DNA of 64,000 nucleotides from positions 124,001 to 188,000 of the forward strand of contig JANFAH010000003.1 in NCBI GenBank assembly GCA_024663395.1, read 5' to 3'. Below are positions 1-10,806 of the stretch, piece after piece. The DNA is from Pisolithus tinctorius (Eukaryota > Basidiomycota > Agaricomycetes > Boletales > Pisolithaceae). A program made the position numbers and the translations under genes. Each line of letters starts with the position of its first letter. Position 1 is the first letter of the stretch. The notes under the pieces are model-generated. The model did no database searches, was not told the DNA's origin, and was given only the letters and a program-made list of their open reading frames with translations.

Positions 1-1
1 C

Positions 2-490
2 ATACCTCTGCCTGAGTTCAAGGTCAGAGAACAGGCCTATGTCAAAGCCAAGTACTTCCACTCCACTCATCCTTTGGAAAAACTCTCCAAAAAGTACTTA
101 GGTCCATTCACCATCTTGGCCAGGCCAGGTATGCATTCTGTCACCCTTAAGCTCCCTGACTCTATGTGCTCAGTACATCTGGTCTTCCATGTCTCACAAC
201 TGGAAGCTGCAGCAGCTAACCCTTTCCCAAACTGACAACAACCTCCACCTCCACCAGTGGATGTTGATGGTGACCTTGAGTATGAAATATCAGAGATACT
301 TGACTCTAAGGTGGACTGCTGTCACTGCCATTGTCAGCTCTTGTATCTAGTCTGCTGGGCTGGCTATGAGAACACCAATGAAGAAACCTCTTGGTTGCTT
401 GCAACTGAACTAGATCACACTTCTGACATAGTCTCTGCTTTCCATGAATGCTATCTGCACAAGCCTGGTCTGTATCAACCACCACCATAG
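2..490 (+). pseudogene. Ty3/Gypsy integrase C-terminus with chromodomain, 3' end of pol
   Basis: One reading frame runs from the window edge to the TAG at 488-490 and is broken once by TGA at 233-235. The first part resembles the integrase C-terminal domain (basic, with KYLGPF and HLVFHVSQL, where the family has HPVFHVSLL). The part after about 257 is a chromodomain: EYEISEILDSK, then LYLVCWAGYE, then the ETSW box. In chromoviruses this domain guides integration to marked chromatin. The rest of the element lies outside the window to the left. Its downstream part was displaced by nested insertions, and the LTR at 17846-18785 is probably its 3' LTR (inference). Decayed. Confidence 0.8.
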
Positions 491-835
491 TACTCCACCC
501 ACATAACCTTCCTCCATGGGCCAACTCTGCCCCTTACTGAACTACCTTAAGTACATTAGAATCTTCTCCACTTATCCATTTCACTTCTCAGAGTTGCAAA
601 CAAAGTCACAAGTCTATTTTGTAGTAGTACAAAAAAATACAAACTAAAGACAAAAAAGAAAAAAGAAAAAGAAAAGAAAACTACTCTACTCTTCCATTGC
701 TTCTTCTCTGCCACCCTCCTGTTCTTCTCTGCCTTCCTTCTCTCCTCCAACTGCTTCCTTGTTCTCATCCTCCACCTCCGACCGAGGCCTCTTCCATCCT
801 CCACCTCTGCACTTGTGCTCAGCCATCCTGGCCTC
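491..835. other. Non-coding spacer with purine-rich stretch
   Basis: I see no gene here. The stretch 630-680 is A-rich on the plus strand. Short open frames on the minus strand continue the compositional bias of the neighbouring antisense gene but lie beyond its stop at 836-838. Confidence 0.5.
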
Positions 836-1030
836 TCACACATCCTCCCTCCTCATCTCCACCCACTCTGCCCAGGCATGGTACAGCACCCACTCATTGG
901 CTGTCTGCTCTGCAACCACTGCCATCCTCTTGAAGGCCAGTGCAGTGGTCTCATGCACTTTGGCCTGCTTCTCCATGGCCTGCAGCTGCTGCTCCCTCTC
1001 CCATTCCACCCACTGCATGTGTACTCCCAC
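836..1030 (-). pseudogene. Distal part of an antisense accessory gene (C-terminus), split by an LTR element
   Basis: The minus strand encodes a charged, probably coiled-coil segment rich in W, E, Q and K (around HMQWVEWEREQQLQAMEKQ) that ends at TGA 836-838. It is the same reading frame as the minus-strand gene ending at 16792. Removing the element 1031-16791 and one copy of the 4-bp repeat CCAC (1027-1030 and 16792-16795) joins the two frames without a shift. I recognise no catalytic domain. The gene lies between the Gypsy pol at the left edge and the LTR at 17846, antisense to pol, so it is probably an antisense accessory ORF of that retrotransposon (inference). Confidence 0.65.
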
Positions 1031-1374
1031 TGTGAGGAAATATAATTGTGTGGATTGAGGCTGGGGCAGAGGAATCTGAGAGGGAGAGAGTAAGACCAAG
1101 GGGCTCTTATAGCCTGAGCAAGGGAATGAAGGGGTAGGGAACTGTCTAGGGCTGTCTGAGGCAGTCTTTCCCTTGTTCTCATCTTTGGGGGTAACTCATC
1201 TATTGGTAAAAACTTACAGTACAAACTAACTGTAAGTAAGTGCTGACTAAGCACACAAAAAAGCGAACTATGGTACTCAAGTATAGTACCCACAACAGTA
1301 AGTAAAGAAACCATAAAACAAATAAAATAGAAATTAATACCCAATCCCATAGTAAGGAGATCTCTCTCCTTATA
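1031..1374 (-). repeat. 3' LTR of the gag-only element
   Basis: This 344-bp sequence is nearly identical to the split LTR at 4912-5043 plus 16580-16791. The plus-strand start is TGTGAGGAAATATAATT and the end is TCTCTCCTTATA, where the partner copy has TCTCTCCTTACA. Confidence 0.85.
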
Positions 1375-1440
1375 CCTGAGGGGAGCTTTAGATGTTGACT
1401 GTCCCCAGTCAACACGAAGAGAGGAAGCACTGGCACCAGT

Positions 1441-3190
1441 GAGCATCAACGCTGAAATGAATGACCAGGACACTCAATGAGGGGATGCAAGGGAAGGGGG
1501 ACTGTCGATCAACAATGACGAGTCGAAGCGCTACAAGCCGAGAGGAGGCGACAGAGGGGACTGCGACGAACCAGTCGCAAAAGGATTGAAGGGAAATGGG
1601 GCACCCAGTCCTGAGATATTCGCAATTTTGTCCACAGCTGCCTCTGACGACCAAATGGGGCATATCTCTGCAACGACAGCGCGGAATTTCACAAATGCTG
1701 TGTCAACAGGAAGGGCTCGTCGAGGGGATCATATGACCGAAAAAGCGAGGCGCGCGACGGCGAAACGGGAGAGATATGCGGGAAAGTGTTCTGGGGGAGA
1801 GGGGAGAGGGACACCATTGCGCAACAACTGTTCAGGCGATCGGCACAGAACTTCGGATGACGGTAGGCAGCTCCTAGACGAGCTGGGATAGAAATGAATC
1901 GCGTCGATCAGAACACCCTTTCTCGAGATATTCACAATGTTGTCCTCGCAGGCCACTGGACGCGAAAATGACCATATCTTGACAACGACTGCGCGGAATT
2001 TCACGAGCAAGCAGTCGCCATGAATGGTTCACAGAGGGGAGTGTACATCCGAAAAAGCGAGGGGCGCGACAGCGAAACGGGGGAGATATGCGGGAAGGTG
2101 TTCAGGGGGAGGGGGAGAGGAAGACGCTCGCATGACAACAGCTGGGGCGATCGACACGAAACAGTGGGCCCTCGTAGGGGACCTCCAGGCGAGTCTGGCA
2201 CAAAAGGAACCACGCCAATCGAAGCACCCAACCTCGAGATATTCACAAGGTTGCCTCGCAGACCTATGAATGCGAAAACAGCCATATCTCAACAACGACT
2301 GTGCAGAATGCCACAAACCAGGAGTCGACAGGAAGGGTTTGTCGAGGAGAGTGTGCGACCCAAAAAGCGAGGCACGCGATGGCGAAACGAGCAAGGCGCG
2401 CGAGGGTCTTCAAGAGTGCACCCTCCCACAACCTGCAGAATTTATCTGGAACCGCTTGGCACATCGAAGCGTTCTAGGTACCGTTGGAGAGCTCTCGTCA
2501 AACAGTACAACCGCGCGGAAAAGCGAGAGGCGCGACGGTGAAGTGAGCAAGATACACGAGGAAGTGTCTGGGGGGGGGAGGGGGAGAGGAAGACTCTCAC
2601 GCGACAACGGTTTGGGCGATCGACATGAAACCTCGGGTGCTTACAGACGGCCTGTATACGAGCCGGGAACAAAAGGAATCATGTCAATCCGACCTCCCAA
2701 TCCCGAGTTATTCGCAAAGTCGTGCCTCAGTCCTCTGAACACGAAAATGGTCCTATCTCAACAACGACTGCGCGGAACTTCATGAACAGGGAGTCAATGG
2801 GAAGGGCTCATCGAGAGGGATTAACGACCCGAAAAGCGAGAGGAGCGACGCAGAACTGCGCAGGCGACTATGGCAAGACCTCGAGGATAGACCTTTGCAC
2901 AAATATGCAAATACCTCTGGAGCTGCTGGGCATGCCAAAACATTCTTTGTATCCCTGGAAAGGTCTCATCGAGTAGTACTGGTCTGCCGAAAAGCGAGAG
3001 ACCTGGCGCAAAATCGCGCGAGTTACAGCCAGAAGACCTCATGCGCACAAAATGCGGAATTACTCTGGAACCATGGAGCGCACCGGAACATTCTTGGGTT
3101 CTCTAGGAAGCTCTTGTTGAGTAGTATGATGTTGCAGAGAAGTGAGAGGCGTGGCAGAGAGGTGAGCGAGATATGGCCTTGATGTGATGG
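1441..3190. repeat. Degenerate tandem repeat tract (about 308-bp period, half-period subrepeats)
   Basis: The motif TATCTCAACAACGACTG followed by CGGAATTTCA recurs near 1660, 1974 and 2281, and in diverged form near 2754. A second motif, AAAAGCGAGAGGCGCGAC with variants, recurs near 1740, 2050, 2360, 2520, 2835, 2993 and 3140. The period is about 308 bp with a half-period component. The tract is CpG-rich and lies between the gag gene and the 3' LTR. Overlapping ORFs on both strands look like repeat artefacts rather than genes. Confidence 0.75.
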
Positions 3191-3321
3191 ATGTTGCCAG
3201 CTCAGGATGGGGACGAGTGCGTGTATGAACGGAAAAACCTAAGAAACAAAGAAAACTAACAACGAAAAAAAGACAAAAGACAAATCATGTAGTGTACGAA
3301 AGAGACCATTCTAAAGTAAGA

Positions 3322-4686
3322 TCACCACTCTATAAGATCCACTGTTTCAGGTGGAACCGGCGGTGGACGAGGCTGTATAGCGGGCTGACCCACAACTAGC
3401 TGTGTGAGCTCGTGTGACAGCGGTGGCGAGCAGCTGCGAAGGCGCGAGTGCGATGGAGCGCGGGAGTGTGCAGCTGGTATGGCAACTGGGCATGCTGACA
3501 ATGCGACTGGGCAGTGTACGGGCGATGGACTGCAAGCGCGCATAGTCAGTGGTGTGACCTCCAAAATCTGCATGCTCAATGACTCCAAACGAGGGCCAGG
3601 TGGCGATGGCTTGCTGGACGGCTCACCTGGTTCCGCGAGACCGGGTTTGACCTTCGACAGCACAGCCGCTTTAGCTGGTGTGTATGAGAGCGGGTCGACT
3701 GAGTCGTGAGGAGGCAGGAGTGGGGGTGAACATGTGTGCGAGAGTGGTCGAGCAGGCAAGTGAGTGGGTGACAAGACTGTTCGAGCCCTATGCACACAAC
3801 CTCCTTCCTCCAGCTGTGTGCGCATGATGGATGGAGGCTCGCATACCAAGGAATACTCAGGTTGGCTCGTCAGCGAGGCCCAGTTGTCTAGACGGTCTCG
3901 CAGGGTCCTTCCAGCAACCTCGTGCGGGATTTCCTGTCCAGTAGGTAGTACAACGCGACCATTTATAAGGCGACACCTTCCCGCAGCTAGATACGACTTG
4001 AACGAGTGGCAGCTTGCATGTATATGACCCGAAAGTCCACAAAAGAAGCAGAATGAATATGAATGGTGGGGTGGGCGATTGTCCAAGCTGCGTGGTGGCT
4101 GCGCGTGCAAGTTTTCGACCTTCGAATGCTTTCAGAGGCCGTTCCCAAGTGCAAGGATCTGTTTCACTGCACCTATGACACTACCAACAGTAAGCGCTTC
4201 GTGCAGTGAGTTGCTGTGACACTCGAGGATCTTGTGTCTGAACTCAGGTGGGAACCCGAAATAAAACATCTCAGGTAGGCGAGATGTCGACCCTTTCTGT
4301 TTCTCGAGAGACAGCCAATAATGACAAAAACTGTGAAAGTACTCGCCCAGAGAAGACAATGAGATGACCTCCAAGCACACAAATGCACTTCTCAGCCTGA
4401 AAAAGCGATTCTTCCTGGACTCCTCCAGTTCTGGGTACAGCCAGCCCACTTCTGAGGTAAAAGATGTCCAATCCCCACCACTCTCCTCCACGAAATGTGA
4501 CCAGAGGTCCGCTGACTCAAAAGGCACATATTTGAGTGCAAGTTTGATGCATGCGAGCCCGTCCGAGAGCCTGTATCCATCACAGAAGTCGCTTATGTCA
4601 TCAAAATAACTTTGAAGGTCCTCAGGGTGCCCAGAGAAGCTCGGAGCTTCAGGAGAGCCTCGACATGGAATTTTAAGGCCGAGCAT
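3322..4686 (-). pseudogene. Gag-like protein of the gag-only LTR element
   Basis: A single minus-strand frame runs from ATG at 4686 to the stop at 3322 and is broken once by TGA at 4132-4134. The first 184 residues are a capsid-like domain (starting MLGLKIPCRGSPEAP, then FSGHPEDLQSYFDD), similar in pattern to the Gag remnants at 42272 and 56890. After the stop comes a zinc-finger module (CFFCGLSGHIHASC) and then the signature YLAAGRCRLINGRVVLPTG. The same module is found in the Gag at 40966-41790 (CFFCGGTDGHRTAEC). The tail is Pro/Ser-rich. The TGA follows GL and precedes KHSKVEN, consistent with CGA to TGA decay (inference). Gag forms the virus-like particle of an LTR retrotransposon. Confidence 0.75.
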
Positions 4687-4897
4687 GATGTCAGGAGTTT
4701 ATACGAGTGTGAATAGCTGATATGCGAGTGTGTGCGAGTAAGAAAATGTGAATATGCGACTAATGCGAGAGCGAAAGCAAGACTGAGAGGCCAAACTTGC
4801 TGAACCAAGCCTGAAAATTGCGAAAATGAAGCTGGAAAATGGAAAAATGAATCTGGTGAAAATGGGAGAGGTGCCAGGCTAAGACAGAAGCCCCTCA

Positions 4898-4911
4898 CAG
4901 TGGGCTCCAGA
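4898..4911 (-). other. Primer-binding site of the gag-only element
   Basis: Directly after the 5' LTR on the minus strand stands TCTGGAGCCCACTG. The same motif follows the LTRs ending at 42170 (plus) and 56925 (minus). Its complement ends in CCA, as expected for pairing to a tRNA 3' end. I could not assign the tRNA. Confidence 0.6.
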
Positions 4912-5043
4912 TGTGAGGAAATATAATTGTGTGGATTGAGGCTGGGGTAGAGGAATCTGAGAGGGAGAGAGTAAGACCAAGGGGCTCTTATAGCCTGAGC
5001 AAGGGAATGAAGGGGTAGGGAACTGTCTAGGGCTGTCTGAGGC
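4912..5043 (-). repeat. 5' LTR of the gag-only element, distal piece (continues at 16580-16791)
   Basis: Matches 1031-1162 of the 3' LTR. It is cut at GAGGC (5039-5043) by insertion of the Gypsy element, and GAGGC is repeated at 16575-16579. Confidence 0.9.
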
Positions 5044-5702
5044 TGTTATGCTGCGCTCACATGTTTCCCTTTTGCAGACACTTATGTCATTGTTCGCACC
5101 TCGTCCCGCCTCAGGGGACGTTCTGTTTACTCCCGCAAGACTGTGTCTTGTGTTCCATACATTTCTCCTTTACTTTACGCTTATATGATTTCCTTTTATG
5201 GTAGACCCCTGTCTACCCTGCATTGTACTATAGCCGGACATTGCATCCGTTCCCCTTCCTTCTGTGATCCGCTGGTGGCCCTGATCCACGCGGTCACGTG
5301 ACGCGTTCACCCCGGGAGAACGCTCCACTCTTGACTCACATACGCGGTTAGTCCCTCTTCAGTATACTTGTTTACCCTCGTCCACAGCAGGGTTACCCCT
5401 GCGCCCTTCCCGTTAGGAAGGCGGGTGAGCGGTTATATGGGTGTTCGAATGTTTGACCTACTGTACAGTACATACGTATATAAACCCGCATGTATCGTAC
5501 TGGTCCCCCATTCGAAATCTACTTTGCAACCACCCTTAGCTCTGCACGCTGTACCAACAAGGACTCACCAGTACGACTTCGGTTGGCCAAGACTAGTGTT
5601 CTGCCACTAGTGAAGTTAAATTACACGCCACTCTCACGCAGTCATGTGCTTGTGCCCTCATCGCACTCGATTTGTGGCGCGATATGAGTCGTCGGCATAA
5701 CA
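5044..5702 (+). repeat. 5' LTR of the Gypsy element
   Basis: 659 bp, TGTTATGC...GGCATAACA, the same length as the partner at 15916-16574 with no indels seen. It contains a TATA box at 5477-5484. Confidence 0.95.
5477..5484 (+). promoter_or_regulatory. TATA box in the 5' LTR
   Basis: TATATAAA lies about 220 bp before the LTR end, in a conserved position also present at 16349-16356. It is the likely U3 promoter for the genomic RNA. Confidence 0.6.
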
Positions 5703-6491
5703 GAAGATTTCGAATCACCCGGACACATCAAAGCCCGGATTACCTTCGGATAACTGTGGACTAGAATCCTTGCTAGGCAAAATAGCCTGCAAAATGTCCA
5801 CCTCCCGCCACTTCATCAGGAACCACTGGTTTAATATCAGTGAGCTAGCCCCTAACCTTTGGCACTAACTTCCCCTTCGTCAACATGTCTTCGCACCGCC
5901 AAGAAGAAGGAAGTCAGAGGCCTCCATCAGCAGCCTCCTTGTTCAAACCTCCCATACCAGTTCGAAAAGGAAAAGAGGTTCTCCAAGTGAGGCCACTTAT
6001 TCGTCACCCTTCGGTCGACACACCCAAACCCCGTATAGGTCTTGAAGACCCGCCAGTAAGGCCCCAACTAGGGCAAGCAGCAGAATTGACCTCACCAGTA
6101 AACTTTACCTCATACCAAAACCCGGAGCCTCTCAGCTCAGAATTCGACACACAAGGGCCAGCCGAACCAGCAGACCCCTTAATATCCGACTCTTCTACCG
6201 ATATCTACATACCAGCTTCCGCCGACCTGATGGCAGAAGAACTCGCACACCAAACCACGGAGCTTTCGCTCCAAGACCCCTTCGCTGGTCAGAGTAAGGT
6301 AACCCCTGAAATGGCTGCGCACTTTTACAAGTCCCTGTTCAACCGAGAAGTGGAAAAGCCTAAAGGCCCTCCCCGAGGATCCGAGGAGAAAGGAAAGGAT
6401 CGCAACTCTAGGGGGAGTGGACTGAAAGAAATTGGCTTGAACAAACCCTTCTCGTATAACGGGGCTCACCAGGACTTTTCTGCCTGGTTAA

Positions 6492-6581
6492 GGGCCCGAA
6501 CGGTAGCAGAATTTCCGCTTCCTTATGCAAAACATATACAAACCAACTCTGTGCGGAGTTCAGCGGACTTCTAAGTTGATA
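6492..6581 (+). repeat. Left terminal inverted repeat of Harbinger
   Basis: 90 bp beginning GGGCCCGAACGGTAGC, the reverse complement of 9846-9935. It is the cleavage and binding site for the transposase complex. Confidence 0.95.
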
Positions 6582-6641
6582 CTCGGCTGTGGTCACACGG
6601 CAATCGACCTCATACGCCACTACGCTATCGAGACTATCGCT

Positions 6642-8039
6642 ATGGTCGAGAATCGCCTGATCGCCGTGAGGGACGAGAACAATTTGGACGAGGAGGACGA
6701 AGATTCTGATACCTCGTCTGATATCGTTCGGAGGATGCTAGTCATGCAGCAGATTCGGAACTACGCAGTGGTCGCCGCTACACTCGGTCTATACCAGGCT
6801 GCAGTCGCAACACTTCGAAGCGCTACCCCAGAACCTTACCATATGTCTGCTCTTTCAGGACAGGGATGGGTAAATGAGTTGCTTAATGGGCACCCCAAGC
6901 GGATCAGAACTGAGCTCGGCGTCCACAAACATATCTTCCTCAGGCTGGTATCCATCCTTCGTGAAGGGGATCTCCAAGATTCAAAGAACGTCGCGTTAGA
7001 GGAGCAGCTGGCGATTTTCCTGTACGCAATGGTGACAGGCTTATCGGCTCGGCACATCGGTGAGCGATTCCAACGCTCGATGGATACAATATCACGGTGA
7101 GTGCACTGTCGTTTGAATTGAAGTTCTGCTAAACTTCACCCAGGTATTTTAAACGAATGCTCCATGCATTCTCCGAGGGTCGCATTTATACCACATATGT
7201 TCGCCTTCCCAGAGCCGATTCACCAGTCCCCAGTCGTATCGCCACCAATCCCAAATTTTATCCGTACTTCAAGGACGCTATAGGTGCCCTCGATGGTACA
7301 CACATCGCATGTGCGCCATCCGCAAGTGAACGGGACCTTATGCGCAACCGCAAGGGCTTCTTATCCCAAAACTGTCTCGTCACGTGTTCATTCGATGGTA
7401 TCATTACATACGTTCTCGGAGGTTGGGAAGGGTCGGCTGCTGATGCCACGGTTTACCACAATGCCCGATTGCGGGACTTTGCTATTCCTGATGGGCGGTA
7501 TTACCTTGCTGATGCGGGGTATCCGTCGACTCCACAGCTACTCGTACCGTACCGCGGCCAACGCTATCATCTGGCTGAGTGGGGGCGAGCCAATCTACGG
7601 TAAGTACCATTACATTTTTATGTGCGTTTGATTCTCATTCATTCCCTACAGGCCGAGGGATGGCAAAGAGCTTTTCAACCTTCGCCACGCCATGCTTCGA
7701 AACGACATCGAGCGTAACTTCGGAGTTATAAAGCGACGTTTTCGAACCCTCGTTCTCCCGCCCGAATATGACATGGCAGTCCAGTCCCGCTTGCCTGCGG
7801 CGGCGTGCTGTGTTCACAATATCATCCGCCTCCACGATCCTGACGACGTTGACATGCCAGATCCCGACGAATTCGATGAAGACAGCGGGCCACTTTTAAC
7901 ATCTGAAGAGACGGACGTCGGAAGCTTGCAAGATACTCCGTTGAACGCTGGGTCGCGTAGTCAGATGAATGCCGTGCATGACGCGATTGCAGTGCAAATG
8001 TGGGAGGATTATCGCGCTGAGCTCGCAAGAAGGGGTTGA
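6642..8039 (+). CDS. PIF/Harbinger transposase (DDE nuclease, HARBI1-like)
   Basis: Three exons, 6642-7096, 7144-7599 and 7652-8039, with introns of 47 and 52 nt (GTGAGT...CAG and GTAAGT...CAG), give 432 residues ending at TGA 8037-8039. I chose the ATG at 6642 because the upstream in-frame ATG (6525) lies inside the terminal repeat. The DDE triad is readable: D in GALDGTHIAC, D in YYLADAGYP and E in NDIERNFGVIKRRF, in the spacing of the DDE_Tnp_4/HARBI1 family. An acidic segment near the N-terminus (NNLDEEDEDSD) and an acidic C-terminal region flank the catalytic core. The protein cuts and joins transposon ends together with the Myb-like partner encoded at 8217-9785. No stop or missing catalytic residue is seen. 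Confidence 0.92.
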
Positions 8040-8157
8040 TTCAGTAGTTCAGTAGCTAGTTTCGCATTCTATCCGTGTATCCACTACATCGCCCTCAATT
8101 TTCACGCAAATGTCTTATCCGCCCTCAATTCTCATACTTGCATGGCAATTCGGGACA

Positions 8158-8195
8158 GCGGTGATTGCAGTACAGACGGTGATTGCAGTATAGAC
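8158..8195 (+). repeat. Two-copy 18-bp direct repeat
   Basis: GGTGATTGCAGTACAGAC is followed directly by GGTGATTGCAGTATAGAC, between the convergent 3' ends of the two Harbinger genes. Confidence 0.7.
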
Positions 8196-8216
8196 GCACA
8201 AGTACAAACGAACTAT

Positions 8217-9785
8217 TTATTTCCCCCCCAAATTCGCATATTCTGGAACCTCGTACCCAGCGGCCTCGAGCCTCATCTTAACCCACAGCATTCGGTATGT
8301 TGCCGACTGAGCGGCGGCGTTCTTGTAACCCGCGACATAGGTGGATTTCTCTTCAAACAACATTTGCAAGTGGACCAGGTTCTGCTCCGAAAGGTTCTTC
8401 TCAAGCTCAAACATCAACGCACATGCTTCGTCGAGACTTCGGCCCTTGGGATTGTTGAGAGCGGCGAGTGTCTTGGAGGTACTGTCTTGCACACCAGACA
8501 TTAGATCCCGCACCGCATCTTCAAGGCCAGCCGTCTGCGAGCGTCGCTTCCGAGAACCGCTAGAACTTCCCAGGGAAGCCGCTGTCGATGTGGTGTCGAG
8601 CTCGGCAGTGGCATCGCTCTTGCGTTTCTTGCCGCGAGACGACAAACTAGATGACGGATTGATGGAAGTGCTTACTGATGTCATTGCGGAAGACGGTGGT
8701 GATGTAGGAATGGACGAAGGGGAAACTGTGGGGCCAGGCAGGGATACAGGTGGCACACCGGACAGGGCCTGTGAAATACCCTGTGGTACAGGCGTACCTT
8801 GAACGTTTACGGCGGGCTGCACACTCCAAGGAGTCTGCGTGATTTGATATTGATTGGGAAACCCGGATTGATCCTGCACGAAGGTAAACTGTGCGGCGGG
8901 TTGCACAGGCGGTGGCTGATACTGCGTATGAGGTTGTGTGAACGGTAGCTGACGCTGCACAGGGAATGATGGTGGTGTGGGGGGCTGCATAGATGTGGGC
9001 TGAGGCGATATGACAAGGTGCGCGATGGAGCTGGGAAAATCGGATGACGTGGAAGTAGAAGCCCGGGACCTTTGGGCGGAGGGTCGGGCACCGGTGGCAT
9101 GGTGTGCATTGGTACCCCTCGCCTTGTCAGGAAGGGCAAGGTCTCGCATACGATCGAAGTATTTGAAGCCCGTGTTTCGGTACTGGGCAGTATCCGGCCG
9201 ATTCTAGGGGAAGGTCAAGGATTTTTGCGCCACGCCAGGAAAAAATCTTAGACATACCTCAACGACATCATCCATCACGAGCTGCCCTGCCTCAGTTACG
9301 ACATCAGCTCCTTTTGCTGCTGAATATGCGAGCCCCGATCCCCTTGCAACAGCTAAAGCTGCATAGTAATCCCGTTTCAGCTTTGAATGAGATGAGTGAT
9401 ACCGAACGCAAGGATAAATCAATAAACGTACACTCTCCCACTTATCATAACAGCTTTTCACGGTTTTATGGTAGCCATTGGCTTGGACGGGTAACCGAGA
9501 TACCAAATCGTTGAAGTGCCCTAGTTGAAAGACCATACGATCACCTGCCTTGGGTCGGATTTCCTCCACAAAATCGAGAAGCATCTCGACATCTGCATGG
9601 AGCCATACAGCTCGCAACTTTGGCTGAGGCTCAGAGCTCGAACTGATTGACGGAGCCTTTCCTTTTGACCCAGAACCCCTACCTTCCATCTTGCTGCGAA
9701 GTCGATGTGAGCGGCGGGTCGGGGACACGGAATGGTCTAGCCTGCGATAAAGGTCGGTTCGTCGAGGTGGCATATCATAATGCAT
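8217..9785 (-). CDS. Myb/SANT-like DNA-binding protein of Harbinger
   Basis: Three exons on the minus strand, 9785-9432, 9380-9258 and 9203-8217, with introns of 51 nt (GTACGT...AAAG) and 54 nt (GTATGT...CTAG), give 487 residues in one frame. Residues about 58-120 resemble the Myb/SANT-like domain of fungal Harbinger partners (WLHADVEMLLDFVEEIRPKAG, then FNDLVSRLP, then KSCYDKWES followed after splicing by LKRDYYA). A long Pro/Gln/Ser-rich linker, a basic nuclear-localisation-like patch (SRGKKRKSD, SGSRKRRSQ) and a C-terminal helical region (FELEKNLSEQNLVHLQMLFEEKSTYVAGYKNA, cited in pieces) follow. In this superfamily the Myb-like protein binds the transposon ends and imports the nuclease. 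A start at the fifth residue (MPPRRTD) is also possible. Confidence 0.85.
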
Positions 9786-9845
9786 ACGTGGTAGCTTGAT
9801 TCATCACCTGATCAGTAAACACCACAGTCGCAGATAGTCCGCGAT

Positions 9846-9935
9846 TATCAACTTAGAAGTCCGCTGAACTCCGCACAGAGTTGGTTTGTATATGTTTTGC
9901 ATAAGGAAGCGGAAATTCTGCTACCGTTCGGGCCC
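9846..9935 (-). repeat. Right terminal inverted repeat of Harbinger
   Basis: 90 bp, the reverse complement of 6492-6581, followed by the TAA target duplication. Confidence 0.95.
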
Positions 9936-10806
9936 TAAGCAGTGTCAAGCTCTACCTCGCCACCAATGAACATATCTACTACGAGGATCAATCCAAGATC
10001 GCCTTCGCCCTTTCCTACATGGGCAGTGGTTCGGCCCATGCCTTCGCAGAGGCCTATGTCAACAAAAATACCACAGTCCTTGGCGATCTCAAAATATTCG
10101 ATGGGTGGGACGAGTTTGTCGCAAAACTCAAGGAAACTTTCCAGGTAGGAGATGCCAAAGCCACTGCGCTAATCTATCTGTCGGCTATCCACCAAGGAGA
10201 CCGTTCCCTTGATGAGTACATCGCCAATTTCCACAACTGCCTCAATAAGGCCCAGATCTCTACCAAGGATACCACCGCCGCGGTATTCTTTGGGAAAGGC
10301 CTAAACGAAGAAGTCAACAAGTGGATCCTCATGTCAGGCCCCAAACCCGACACAGTGGAAGACTGGATCCGCCAAGCTACTTCTGCACGGGCAGCTATGG
10401 CTACATTAAAGGTTTTCTCTGGAAAGGCAACTTTCCAAGACCGCTCCTATCTGTGGAAGCAAGAACAGACTTCGCACAGATCAAAATCACCTTCTTTGAT
10501 TCCGAAGACTCCGTACCAAGACCCTTATGCCATGGATGTTGATCGGAAGTCAAAGGTCTGATCACAGAGCGAAGCTCCTACCTGTTATGGATGCAGTAAG
10601 ACAGGACACATAAAGACTAAGTGTCCCTCGTCTGCAACAAACAATAGGTCTTCCTCGGCCCAGAAGTTCCGTACCCACATCCTGGCAATGCTCGAGGAGT
10701 TCGACAAGAATTCCGAAGAGGAGGAAGATTCAGAACTGACCAACAACGATTGTGGGGAGAATGACGAACCCACAGATGATGGTGGACCGAAAGGTCAACC
10801 GGATTT

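Larger units (their letters stand above)
6492..9935. mobile_element. PIF/Harbinger DNA transposon, 3444 bp, apparently intact
   Basis: The element has terminal inverted repeats of 90 bp (6492-6581 and 9846-9935) that match with no difference I could find and begin GGGCCCGAACGG. A 3-bp target duplication TAA flanks it (6489-6491 and 9936-9938), the TWA-type site of this superfamily. It carries the usual two genes: a DDE nuclease (plus strand) and a Myb/SANT-like DNA-binding protein (minus strand), facing each other. Both reading frames are open after removal of short GT-AG introns. It has no TGA interruptions, unlike its surroundings, which suggests it is the youngest insertion here. Confidence 0.95.

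Noticed and set aside
2020..2785. 171-173 codon plus-strand ORFs in the 308-bp repeat tract
   Set aside because: Overlapping frames on both strands without domains, typical of a CpG-rich tandem repeat.
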